Of a stretch of 64,000 bases of DNA, positions 33,772 through 45,800 are shown in pieces; the stretch's first letter is position 1, and each line of letters begins with the position of its first letter. A program made the position numbers and the translations under genes. A model generated the notes under the pieces. It was not told where the DNA came from. It made no database searches and saw nothing but the letters and a program-made list of their open reading frames with translations. The stretch lies in assembly GCF_027579695.1 (NCBI RefSeq), contig NC_083577.1, forward strand, positions 94,010,539-94,074,538, given 5' to 3'. This DNA is from Neoarius graeffei. Lineage: Eukaryota; Chordata; Actinopteri; Siluriformes; Ariidae.

Positions 33772-35381
33772 CAGTGGTGCTTGAAAGTTTGTGAACCCTT
33801 TAGAATTTTCTATAGTTCTGCATAAATATGACCTAAAACATCATCAAATTTTCACACAAGTCCTAAAAGTAGATAAAGAGAACCCAGTTAAACAAATGAA
33901 ACAAAAATATTATACTTGGTCATTTATTTATTGAGGAAAATGATCCAATATTACATATCTGTGAGTGGCAAAAGTATGTGAACCTCTAGGATTAGCAGTT
34001 AATTTGAAGGTGAAATTAGAGTCAGGTGTTTATAATCAATGGGATGACAATCAGGTGTGAGTGGGCACCCTGTTTTATTTAAAGAACAGGGATCTATCAA
34101 AGTCTGAGCTTCACAACACATGTTTGTGGAAGTGTATCATGGCACAAACAAAGGAGATTTCTGAGGACCTCAGAAAAAGCGTTGTTGATGCTCATCAGGC
34201 TGGAAAAGGTTACAAAACCATCTCTAAAGAGTTTGGACTCCACCAATCCACAGTCAGACAGATTGTGTACAAATGGAGGAAATTCAAGACCATTGTTACC
34301 CTCCCCAGGAGTGGTCAACCAACAAAGATCACTCCAAGAGCAAGGTGTGTAATAGTCGGCGAGGTCACAAAGGACCCCAGGGTAACTTCTAAGCAACTGA
34401 AGGCCTCTCTCACATTGGCTAATGTTAATGTTCCTGAGTCCACCATCAGGAGAACACTGAACAACAATGGTGTGCATGGCAGGGTTGCAAGGAGAAAGCC
34501 ACTGCTCTCCAAAAAGAACATTGCTGCTCATCTGCAGTTTGCTAAAGATCACGTGGACAAGCCAGAAGGCTATTGGAAAAATGTTTTGTGGATGGATGAG
34601 ACCAAAATAGAACTTTTTGGTTTAAATGAGAAGCATTATGTTTGGAGAAAGGAAAACACTGTATTCCAGCATAAGAACCTTATCCCATCTGTGAAACATG
34701 GTGGTGGTAGTATCATGGTTTGGGCCTGTTTTGCTGCATCTGGGCCAGGACGGCTTGCCATCATTGATGGAACAATGAATTCTGAATTATACCAGCGAAT
34801 TCTAAAGGAAAATGTCAGGACATCTGTCCATGAACTGAATCTCAAGAGAAGGTGGGTCATGCAGCAAGACAACGACCCTAAGCACACAAGTCGCTCTCCT
34901 AAAGAATGGTTAAAGAAGAATAAAGTTAATGTTTTGGAATGGCCAAGTCAAAGTCCTGACCTTAATCCAATGGAAATGTTGTGGAAGGACCTGAAGCGAG
35001 CAGTTCATGTGAGGAAACCCACCAACATCCCAGAGTTGAAGCTGTTCTGTACAGAGGAACGGGCTAAAATTCCTCCAAGCCGGTGTGCAGGACTGATCAA
35101 CAGTTACCGCAAACGTTTAGTTGCAGTTATTGCTGCACAAGGGGGTCACACCAGATACTGAAAGCAAAGGTTCACATACTTTTGCCACTCACAGATCTGT
35201 AATATAGGATCATTTTCCTCAATAAATAAATGACCAAGTATAATATTTTTGTCTCATTTGTTTAACTGGGTTCTCTTTATCTACTTATAGGACTTGTGTG
35301 AAAATCTGATGTTGTTTTAAGTCATATTTATGCAGAAATATAGAAAATTCTAAAGGGTTCACAAACTTTCAAGCACCACTG
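33772..35381 (+). mobile_element. Tc1 transposon copy 2 (1,610 bp, intact frame)
   Basis: The ends CAGTGGTGCTTG and CAAGCACCACTG are flanked by TA at 33770-33771 and 35382-35383. It is the same length as copy 1, with complete terminal repeats and the inner TGTGAACC motifs. It is inserted in THAP-transposon copy B. Confidence 0.96.
34139..35161 (+). CDS. Tc1 transposase, intact 340-aa frame
   Basis: A full-length DD34E transposase runs uninterrupted from [17 protein letters not shown] to GGHTRY. It has a paired-like DNA-binding region ([20 protein letters not shown] and the second helix-turn-helix around [17 protein letters not shown]), a GRPR-like hook (RSGQPTKITP), and the catalytic Asp, Asp, Glu in WMDETK, QQDNDPKH and [17 protein letters not shown] differs from WTDETK in copies 1 and 3, next to the first catalytic Asp. 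The length is that of active Tc1 enzymes. Together with complete ends this is a candidate for a still mobile, or recently mobile, copy. A few in-frame codons precede the ATG, but the family start is M-A-x-T-K. Confidence 0.93.
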   Translation: MAQTKEISEDLRKSVVDAHQAGKGYKTISKEFGLHQSTVRQIVYKWRKFKTIVTLPRSGQPTKITPRARCVIVGEVTKDPRVTSKQLKASLTLANVNVPESTIRRTLNNNGVHGRVARRKPLLSKKNIAAHLQFAKDHVDKPEGYWKNVLWMDETKIELFGLNEKHYVWRKENTVFQHKNLIPSVKHGGGSIMVWACFAASGPGRLAIIDGTMNSELYQRILKENVRTSVHELNLKRRWVMQQDNDPKHTSRSPKEWLKKNKVNVLEWPSQSPDLNPMEMLWKDLKRAVHVRKPTNIPELKLFCTEERAKIPPSRCAGLINSYRKRLVAVIAAQGGHTRY

Positions 35382-35483
35382 TAAATATACCCATACATCT
35401 ATATGACACACTATTTTTTATGTGTGTGTAATATATAAAAAATGTGTGTATATATTATATTAGACGTAGACATCCTTTGTCAT

Positions 35484-35859
35484 GGCGGCACGGTGGTGTA
35501 GTGGTTAGCGCTGTCGCCTCACAGCAAGAAGGTCCTGGGTTCGAGCCCCGGGGCCGGCGAGGGCCTTTCTGTGTGGAGTTTGCATGTTCTCCCCGTGTCC
35601 GCGTGGGTTTCCTCCGGGTGCTCCGGTTTCCCCCACAGTCCAAAGACATGCAGGTTAGGTTAACTGGTGACTCTAAATTGAGCGTAGGTGTGAATGTGAG
35701 TGTGAATGGTTGTCTGTGTCTATGTGTCAGCCCTGTGATGACCTGGCGACTTGTCCAGGGTGAACCCCGCCTTTCGCCCGTAGTTAGCTGGGATAGGCTC
35801 CAGCTTGCCTGCGACCCTGTAGAAGGATAAAGCGGCTAGAGATAATGTGATGTGATGTG
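35484..35859 (+). mobile_element. tRNA-derived SINE (tail type I), 12-bp duplication
   Basis: Forward copy of 376 bp flanked by the perfect 12-bp duplication ATCCTTTGTCAT (35472-35483 and 35860-35871). The head has A and B boxes (GGTGTAGTGGTTAG, GGTTCGAGCCC) and the tail is (TGATG)-like. It is one of the cleanest copies in the window. Confidence 0.93.
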
Positions 35860-35871
35860 ATCCTTTGTCAT

Positions 35872-36986
35872 TCAGTATGCAACAAGTGTACACAAGGAAA
35901 TTTCGTTGCAATTTGGCTCAGCGCGGAATTAAAGTATATTAAAATATGCAGCAGTAAAAATATAAAGTGCAGTAGTATAAAGTGACCTGTGGAATTAGGA
36001 ATTGTCAACATTCTGGACTCTGATTGGTCAGAAAGTGTTGATTAATTTTCTATAACAGCAGCTCAGGTTTGTATTAATGTGTATTTATAGCATTGTATCT
36101 ATAGCAACCACTAATTCACAGGTACTCATACAGCAGACGCTTTGATGAACATAAACATTTTAAAATGTGTGTGTGTGTATAATCATTATGCTCGGAGAGG
36201 TCTGTTGAACATTTGTGGAAGGAGTCTCCAGTAACAGTCAGAGGTAAAGCTGCTAAAACTTTAGTTTGAGACATTTTCAGGAAGGAAATTCACACACGGT
36301 ACTGTTTCTTTGTAACAAAACAACAAAACCCAAGGTGTGTGAACAGGAGCAAGTTTCATCGTCATTTAAATGCAAGTATAAATGGATAAAAATGCAGTGT
36401 TGTGGTATAAGAGGAATGAACCATGCCATGTTGTGCTGTTATAGTAAAATAATCAGTGACAGTGTGGAGATGAAGTGGAGTCACAGTTTCCAGCTCCAAG
36501 TTGATTATTTTCCTGTAACAGCACAGCATGGAGTGTTTTTATTCCTCTTACACACCCCACAGTGACTTTACATACAATTAAAACTTAAAGAATGGCACTG
36601 TGAACATTTTATGCGTTTACAGTTAATAGCGGGTTATTCCTTCCATATCGCTTTCTTAGTTCAGTGACGTCGTTTCTTTCTCGTCAGTCAGTGAAGTACA
36701 GTGACTGGAGGAGACACAGACTTGTGGGTGTGGTTCTGTTCTATACAAAAGGGGAGAGAAAACTTTAACGCTGTTGTTCATAAGGTGTAAGGTGTGGTCA
36801 GCTGTGCTCTGAAACTTGCACATTTGATTTTCTGAAACCACACGATAAAAAACCAGCACGTGTCTTGAGTTCTCAGTGTAACTGCTTTTTATTTCCATTA
36901 TTTACAAGTCCTGAAAAAATGACCAACAACCAGTGCAAAATCTGTACATACATAATCCATCATATCTTTATGTACATGCTAGCTGG

Positions 36987-37039
<53 letters not shown>

Positions 37040-37335
37040 CAAAGACTAAGAAAAAAAACCACCGTGTGTCTCATATCCTAAAATACTGACATGGGTGAGG
37101 TTTGTTTTTTAGCAGTATTTCATTCTTTAAACCTCAGCATGAGTTTTTATTCAGGGAAGCGTGCGTGTGTGTATCAGAAATGAGACGTGCAGGGTTTTCT
37201 CACTCAATCGTGTACAAGAAACACAAACCCATGATCCTGTACGAGAAGTAAAGTGCATAAAAAAAATTTAAACAAACCCATAATGAGTAAATATTTAATT
37301 TCCACTAAACAGCAACAGAGAGAGGGTGTGTGGGG
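35872..37335. other. Intergenic / ube2a 3' UTR
   Basis: No coding exon is recognised. A (CA)n tract occupies about 36990-37038. Possible minus-strand polyadenylation signals for ube2a (TTTATT on the plus strand) occur near 36889 and 37149. The span is otherwise unremarkable. Confidence 0.5.
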
Positions 37336-38709
37336 TCAGCTGTCTCTCCAGCTCTGCTCCACGATGGCCGACACCCGCTTCTCGTACTCGCGCTTGTTCT
37401 CCTGGTACAGCTGAGCCGCCTGGCTGTTGGCTGGACTGTTGGGGTTCGGCTCGTCGAGAAGAGACTGTGGAGGAAAAGTAACGCTGTGATTAACTCAGCT
37501 ACAGTCAGAGCTGACGGGGGGTGTTTGTGCAGTCAGTGCGTTTGCTCCCTCGGTCGATGAGACACGTGTGAAGTAAGTAAACACACACCTGAATAGAGGT
37601 CAGGATTGAAGACACGTCATACGTCGGACTCCAACGATTCTGGAGGATGTCCAGGCAAATACTTCCATCTGCATACACTGAGATGAGAGAGAGAGATTTA
37701 TGTTGCTGTGTGATGTTAAACATGGGGTAAATTTTAAACCACTCCTATCATTCAGAGATTAAAAACATGTTAAATAAAACCACACAAAATTAAAGAGAGC
37801 ACACGTGAGCGACAAAGACAGACAGTGATGGGGAGACAGGCACAGACAGAGATTATTATGCTGTAATGGTTTCCTGTGTGAATGAGAGCAGAACGGTGAA
37901 CTCCAAACTTTAATGTCTCCTGTTACCCCACCAACGTTTCTGTACCTCTTCATTACGGCTCCAGCGGGAATCAGAACCATCAGGTTTGCGTGTTGTGACG
38001 TAAACGATGTAATGACATTGCGACAGCACTCACACTGCCTCAACATAACGCAACCGGCAACAACTCAAAACAAGCAACAAAAACATCAGCAGATATAGCG
38101 GGAGGGGTGCGTTGACGGTGAACAGGGTCCGAAATCTAACGCGGAGAGCTGAAACCACACAGAGGAGAAAACGGGATATCAAAACTGTCTTTCTGTATAG
38201 ACCTCTGAAAACGTTTCACTTATAAACTACACACAATAACATCGAGAGTAACTAATAATAATATACTGTAATAAGTTATATTAATGTGCTCTCGCTTGTT
38301 CTCGAGATTTTGACATTTCTACTTAATACATTTATCAGGGTTGAGGTGCTGAGAAGGATGTGAGTGTGGAGACTTGTTATTCACAAAGGAGAGTCAAAGC
38401 AACAAACAAAACACCAGGAATGAAAACAAGACAGTAGCAATGAGGAACACGACAAGCATCAGGATGAAAAATAAAAAAAAACACAAGACAAAGTAACAGA
38501 AGGCAGGGCTTACATGAGGAATCCATGAAAGTGTGTGTGTGTTTGGGGGGGGGGGGTAACGCTGCCTATAGTCAGGTGAGTGTGTACGCTGTGTATAGTC
38601 AGAGGAGTGTGTGTGTTAACGCTGTCTACAGTCAGGAGTGTGTGTGTGTGTTTTTTAACGCTGTCTACCATCAGTGTGTGTGTGTGTTTTTAACGCTGTC
38701 TACCATCAG

Positions 38710-38758
<49 letters not shown>

Positions 38759-38883
38759 CTCCATGCTGATCTCAGGATGGAGGTTTAACTGACCGTTCGG
38801 GTGGAACATCTTGGAGACAAATCTCACAGTTGGAGGTTTGTTTGGATATTCTTCTGTAAACTCCACCGTTAACTTGAATGTAC

Positions 38884-38928
<45 letters not shown>

Positions 38929-39791
38929 ATGTTCACGTTCCTTCAAATCAATTCAGTTTATAAACGAGTTTAAATTCTGCACATGAGGATTCCATCACTT
39001 ACCATCTTCAAAGGGTGTTCCCTCAGGGCTGTCGAATAAACACAGAGACAGAGCAGTGAGTGTGAGAGCCGTGAGTGTGAGAGCCGTGAGTGTGTGCGCG
39101 AGAGAGCGTGTGTGAGTGAATGGGGTTCAGTTTTCCTTCGTTTTAAGAGAGACAGCAAATTTCATTGTATGCCAATTGCACTGACGATATAGGGTATTCT
39201 GGTTCTGATTACACCTGGCATTTTTCCTTGAAACATCAGCCCACTAATCTCCAGACGAGCCCCGTGTTGGAATCGAAGCATTGACATACTGATGCATACC
39301 TGCCAAGCTTGGAAAAAAATTTTGAGTAGCAACTTATCGTGGCGGTGCGGCACAGCACAGTGCGAGGTCAGGCACATTTGCTGATCAGTACTGATTGTTC
39401 ACATGCTCACTCATTACACTGTATTACTAAGCACAGAGTTCCCACTCACCACCATATCTAGTTATTCAACATACAAGTAGACTATGAAGAAAACAAGAAC
39501 TCTTTTAATGAAAAGGCATAAATATTTCCAATGCTTTCACCAAGACATTTGGCACAAGGCAACTGTGCCCGAAAAATATGTCCTTTATACAGACCTTAAA
39601 CTTAAAGATAAGGGATAAATGTACTGCCTTTGGCATATTGTGTCTTAAATACATTGGGAATTATAAACAACAAAGAATCCCAAATAGCATGCTATGTCCC
39701 TTTTAACATTTAGCATTATATTGTATAGATAACAGAAAAACCAAAGGGCTATAGCCTATGTCTTTTAAAATAGCTGCCGGCAGTCTGCAAA

Positions 39792-39835
<44 letters not shown>

Positions 39836-42800
39836 TTTTTCATAAATTTAGTTTTGACTGTAAAAGAGATTCTGTTGCTCCTCGCTACACTAAACATCGA
39901 AAGTGAATATTCCAGAGTACCTATATATTTTTGAATATTAATATTTAGTAAATGCAAACTGATAACCACACTTACAGAAAAATTTACTGAAAATAAATTA
40001 TAGGCTACTCTGGCCTATCCAATAACATAGCCTTTATAATATTCATATTCACTGACCTGGCCTAATTTGGAAAAATAATGGCCTATGTATATAAATGCAA
40101 GCATTTCTATGTTAGCAATATTATTACCTGTATTTCCTTGATGGCTAATGTCAAAATCATAATTGCACAGTGTGCAAAACGCATGATTAGGCAGTTTAGG
40201 GGGCGGAGGCATGGCCATTGATCTTGATACTTGGTTAGGAACTTCTGAGGGGCATAGACTCGCTTCTTTTTAGATTTGCTTCCCTCTCTCTCTCTCTCTC
40301 TCTCTCTCTGTCAGTATCCTCATCTGACGTCATGTGTATTATTAACTGCAAGGCACGCACACACACAAACACACATCATCCACTACACGCACTTACGTGA
40401 AAACACTTCGTGCGCTGCTCATTGAATCTCACATGCACGAGTAGCCTAGTTCAGAAGATTTTAACGCGTCTATCGGTTGACTGGATGGAAACGTCAATAG
40501 GCTACTATATTTTCACTTTAGGCTATGCAATATTTTTTGGATTGAGAAGCCTGGGTCAAATATCAAAACAAGCTGGAACAAATATTTCCTTCAGATAAGG
40601 CGGAACACTGTGCTTTGAACTATGACGTTAGGACGGGTGTCCTTGCTTTATTCACAATACCCTTGCCCCACCCATTTACCTTCGAAACAGTGTTTAGCAC
40701 CGCCCTCCCTTGTAAAACCAGTCACAGTATGAAGATCGACCGAGAGGCCTTAGCCTCATAGCCTAGGCCTATTTGAAGAGTTTAAAACTAGCGCTGTGGT
40801 TGGTCGAAGTCTTCTTTTTTCTACAGGTTGCTGGTCAATGCGGTTACACCCATAGACGAGTTGCCTAGTGCGCGAATGCACAGATAGTTGAACCGGAATA
40901 TTAAAGATCTTTGAACTCAAAGCCATCAATGGCTTTTTGCATATTTTGAAGTGTTAAATCGTAGCAGCGTAGTTTGATGTCCAAATGCGTATCTGCTACG
41001 CAAAATGCATAAAGGTTGGCAGCTCTGCTGATGAGCTGTGGATCCGGGGTCAGAGTTGTTTCATTACAATGTTCTCTCACTGCTAACATTTTCAAAATAC
41101 TGATTAAACTTTGCTTGTGTCTGTTACAGTTGACCTGACCCACGTCTCCTCTCACACACACACACTCAGCTTCTAATGATGACGACGTGATGAACCCTGA
41201 CACTGGGCCTCAGCTGGATACCAACAGATTTCTGTGTAAATCAAATTGTTCATGTAAGCTTTTACACAAGAAACGTGTTCTTTGTGAAAATCCTGTAAAT
41301 TCTGAAAAACGTCCGTGTCCGACTCGTGCTCTCGACTGTGGTGGAAATTTAAACGTTACAGGACTAATGAATGGAAACCTCAACTCGAGCAACTTCAACT
41401 TGTATAATCTGCGTGAATGACTCCAGTGTTCTGTCTGGAACACACTGCACAGTTTAAACTCTGGATTTTATAACGTTTAGCTGACGCCCTTATCCACAAC
41501 AGCATAGTTTAGAGCTTTAGAGTCTTGATCAAAAACACATCCTTGTATTGGTTCAGTCAGTCAGAGAACAGGACCGAGGGGAAATACAGTCTCTGTGCAG
41601 ACGGACTGGCCCAGCCTCCATTTACACACACATTCTTTATTCTCAGAATTTAATGATTAGTTTTATTTGTCTTAATTTATGGGTTTGTATTGGATTTATC
41701 TATTTATGTTCTTGAATTAAAGTCAGTGACATACAGTGGTGCTTGAAAGTTTGTGAACCCTTTAGAATTTTCTATATTTCTGCATAAATATGACCTTAAA
41801 CATCATCAGATTTTCACACAAGTCCTAAAAGTAGATAAAGAGAACCCAGTTAAACAAATGAGACAAAAATATTATACTTGGTCATTTACTAGTGCGTCTC
41901 AAAAAATTAGAATACCATGAAAAAGTTCCTTTTTTTCATAATTTAATTCAAAAAGGTAAACTTTCATATATTCTATGTTCATTACATGCAAAGTGAAATA
42001 TTTAAAGCCTTTTTTTGTTTTAATTTTGATGATTATGGTTTATAGCTCATGAAAATCAGAAATCCAGTATCTCAAATTATTAGAATATTCCCTAAGATCA
42101 ATCAAAAAAAGGATTTACAATACAGAAATGTCCAACTTCTGAAAAGTATATTCATTTATACACGCAATACTTGGTTGGGGCTCCTTTACCATGAATTACT
42201 GTATCAATGCGGTGTGGCATGGAGGTGATCAGTCTGTGGCACTGCTGAGGTGTTATTGAAGCCCAGGTTGCTTTGATAGTGGCCTTCAGTGTATCTGTAT
42301 TTTTGGGTCGGGTGTTTCTCATCTTCCTCTTGACAATACCCCATAGATTCTCTATGGGGTTCAGGTCAGGCAAGTTGGCTGGCCAATCAAACACAGTAAT
42401 ATCATGGTCAGCAAACCATTTGGTAGTAGTTTTGGCACTGTGGGTAGGTGCTAAGTCCTGCTGGAAAAGGAAATCAGCATCTCCAAAAAGCTCGTCAGCA
42501 GATGGAAGCATGAAGTGCTCTAAAATCTCCTGGTAGATGGCTGTGTTGACTTTGGACTTGATAAAATACAGTGGACCAACACCAGCAGATGACATGGCCC
42601 CCCAAATCATCACAGACTGTGGAAACTTCACACTGGGCTTCAAACACCTTGGATTCTGTGCCTCTCCACTCTTCCTCCAGACTCTAGAACCGTGATTTCC
42701 AAATTAAATGCAAAATGTACTTTCATCTGAAAAGAGGACTTTGGACCACTGAGCAACAGTCCATTTCTTTCTCTCCTTAGCCCAGATAAGACACTTCTGA

Positions 42801-45800
42801 CATTGTCTCTGGCTCAGGAGTAGCTTGATATTAGGAATGCGAAAGTTGTATCCCCTTTCTTGAAGGTCTGTTTGTGATGGGTCTTGATACACTGACACCA
42901 GCCTCAGTCCACTCCTTGTGAAGCTCTCCCAAGTTCTTGAATCAACTTTTCTTGACAATCTTCTCAAGACTGCGGCCATCCCTGTTGCTTGTGCACCTTT
43001 TCCAGCCATCCTTTTGTGGCTTACCCTCCTTGTGGAGGGCATCAGTGATCATCTTCTGGACAACAGTCAAGTCCCCAGTCTTCCCCATGATTGTGGTTGT
43101 GTGTACTGAACTAGACCGAGAGATACACTGTGTTCATACTGTTTTACTCAAACTCGAAATGAAATATTCTAATATTTTGAGATGGGTTTTTTTTGTTTTT
43201 GTACTGTATGCCATACTGATTAAAATTAAAATAGAAAAATGTTTGAAACATTTTAGTTTATGTGTAATGAGTCTATATAACTTTCACTTTCTTAAATAAC
43301 TGATGGAAAATATTGAACTTTTTCACAATATTCTAATTTTTTGAGATGCACTAGTATTTATTGAGGAAAATGATCCAATATTACAGATCTGTGAGTGGCA
43401 AAAGTATGTGAACCTTTGCTTTCAGTATCTGGTGTGACCCCCTTGTGCAGCAATAACTGCAACTAAACGTTTGCGGTAACTGTTGATCAGTCCTGCACAC
43501 CGGCTTGGAGGAACTTTAGCCCATTCCTCCGTACAGAACAGCTTCAACTCTGGGATGTTGGTGGGTTTCCTCACATGAACTGCTCGCTTCAGGTCCTTCC
43601 ACAACATTTCCATTGGATTAAGGTCAGGACTTTGACTTGGCCATTCCAAAACATCAATTTTATTCTTCTTTAACCATTCTTTGGTAAAACGACTTGTGCG
43701 CTTAGGGTCGTTGTCTTGCTGCATGACCCACCTTCTCTTGAGATTCAGTTCATGGACAGATGTCCTGACATTTTCCTTTAGAATTCGCTGGTATAATTCA
43801 GAATTCATTGTGCCATCAATGATGGCAAGCCGTCCTGGCCCAGATGCAGCAAAACAGGCCCAAACCATGATACTACCACCACCATGTTTCACAGATGGGA
43901 TAAGGTTCTTATGCTGGAATGCAGTGTTTTCCTTTCTCCAAACATAATGCTTCTCATTTAAACCAAAAAGTTCTATTTTGGTCTCATCCGTCCACGAGAC
44001 ATTTTTCCAATAGCCTTCTGGCTTGTCCACGTGATCTTTAGCAAACTGCAGATGAGCAGCAATGTTCTTTTTGGAGAGCAGTGGCTCTCTCCTTGCAACC
44101 CTGCCATGCACACCATTGTTGTTCAGTGTTCTCCTGATGGTGGACTCATGAACATTGGCCAATGTTAATGTGAGAGAGGCCTTCAGTTGCTTCGAAGTTA
44201 CCCTGGGGTCCTTTGTGACTTCGCCGACTATTACACACCTTGCTCTTGGAGTGATATTTGTTGGTCGACCACTCCTGGGGAGGGTAACAATGGTCTTGAA
44301 TTTCCTCCATTTGTACACAATCTGTCTGACTGTGGATTGGTGGAGTCCAAACTCTTTAGAGATGGTTTTGTAACCTTTTCCAGCCTGATGAGCATCAACA
44401 ATGCTTTTTCTCTCAGTATGGCGGTGCATGATGAGGATGCTGCGGCTACAAGCTCTCCCTACCTGTGCACGTTTATGTTTTTTGTGTGTATTTTTGCGTG
44501 TTGTTCGTCTGTACCGGACTTCAATATCCACTACAACCGTATGGACTTACTGGACATTGGTTTCCAGCAGAAAATGATGGTTTGTAACGACTTCCATCGC
44601 ATGCACAACATTCCAGATGAGATAGTGAGACCAGCGGGGTCTCCGTGGATTGTTATCGGGTCTGGCAGGCGAAGAAGGCGGCGTCGGGAGAGGAAGCAAA
44701 AGCGAGGCTGCAGAGCCGGCCTGTTGACTAAGCTCAGAAAACAGCCACTCAAACCTCCACTGCCAAGCCTCTACCTCTCCAACGCCAGATCCATGGTAAA
44801 CAAGACGGACGATTTGGAATTACAGCTGGCTGGAAATCGTTACGTTCGAGAATGCTGCATGTTAATCATCACAGAGATGTGGCTACATCCACAAATACCC
44901 GACGCTTCGGTGCAGCTAGCAGGCCACACGCTACATAGATCAGACAGGACCAGCGACTCTGGGGAAAAAAAGAGGTGGTGGGCTTTGCATCTACGTGAAT
45001 GAAGGTTGGTGTAACAATAGCACTGTACTGGACAGACATTGTTCCCCGGACTTAGAATTCATGTCGGTGAGATGCAGACCCTTCTTTCTGCCCAGAGAGC
45101 TAGCCGCCGTTATCATCACTGTCGTCTACATACCACCGGATGCTAATGTAAGAACCGCTCTCTTTCTACTGCTTGACGCCAAAAACAATCACCAGCGTGC
45201 CTACCCAAACGGCGCGCACATCATCGCAGGAGATTTTAATCAGGCAAATCTCAAAACTGTTTTACCGAAATTTCACCAGCACGTGAAATGTTCAACAAGG
45301 GAGGATAAAACTTTAGATCATGTGTACTCTAACCTCAAGAGTGCATACAGAGCCATACCCCTCCCTCACCTGGGACAGTCAGATCACCTCTCACAGTCAG
45401 ATCGCCTCTCACTGTTCCTGGCTCCAGCATACACCCCCCTCAGCCGACAAACAAAGCCCAAAGGACAGACCATTATCACCTGGCCTGACGATGCCCTCCC
45501 CCGACTCCAGGACTGCTTTGAACAAACACGATGGGAGACTTTCCACCATGAGGACCTGGCCACATTCACAGACACAGTACTGTCTTACATCAAGTACTGC
45601 ATGGGTATGGTCACTGTGGAAAAGACCATCCAGGTGTACCCAAACCAGAAACCGTGGATGACCAGCCAGGTCCGCTCACTTCTCCGGGCCCGCGATGCAG
45701 CCTTCAGATCCGGTGACGGAGCACTCTACAGCACAGCTTGCGCCAACCTGAGGAGAGGCATCAAGGCCGCCAAAGCAGACTACAAGGGGAAGATAGAAGG

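Noticed and set aside
35484-35560. tRNA genes at the SINE heads
   Set aside because: All have SINE bodies, tails and target duplications, and occur in many copies.
38525-38755. Cys/Val-rich open frames over the GT and CA tracts
   Set aside because: Produced by dinucleotide repeats, which are open in several frames by nature.
39162-40260. A further transposon in ube2a intron 2
   Set aside because: Motifs such as CATACCTGCCAAGCTTGG and GGGGGCGGAGGCATGGCC resemble element ends, but no matching pair or duplication was found.
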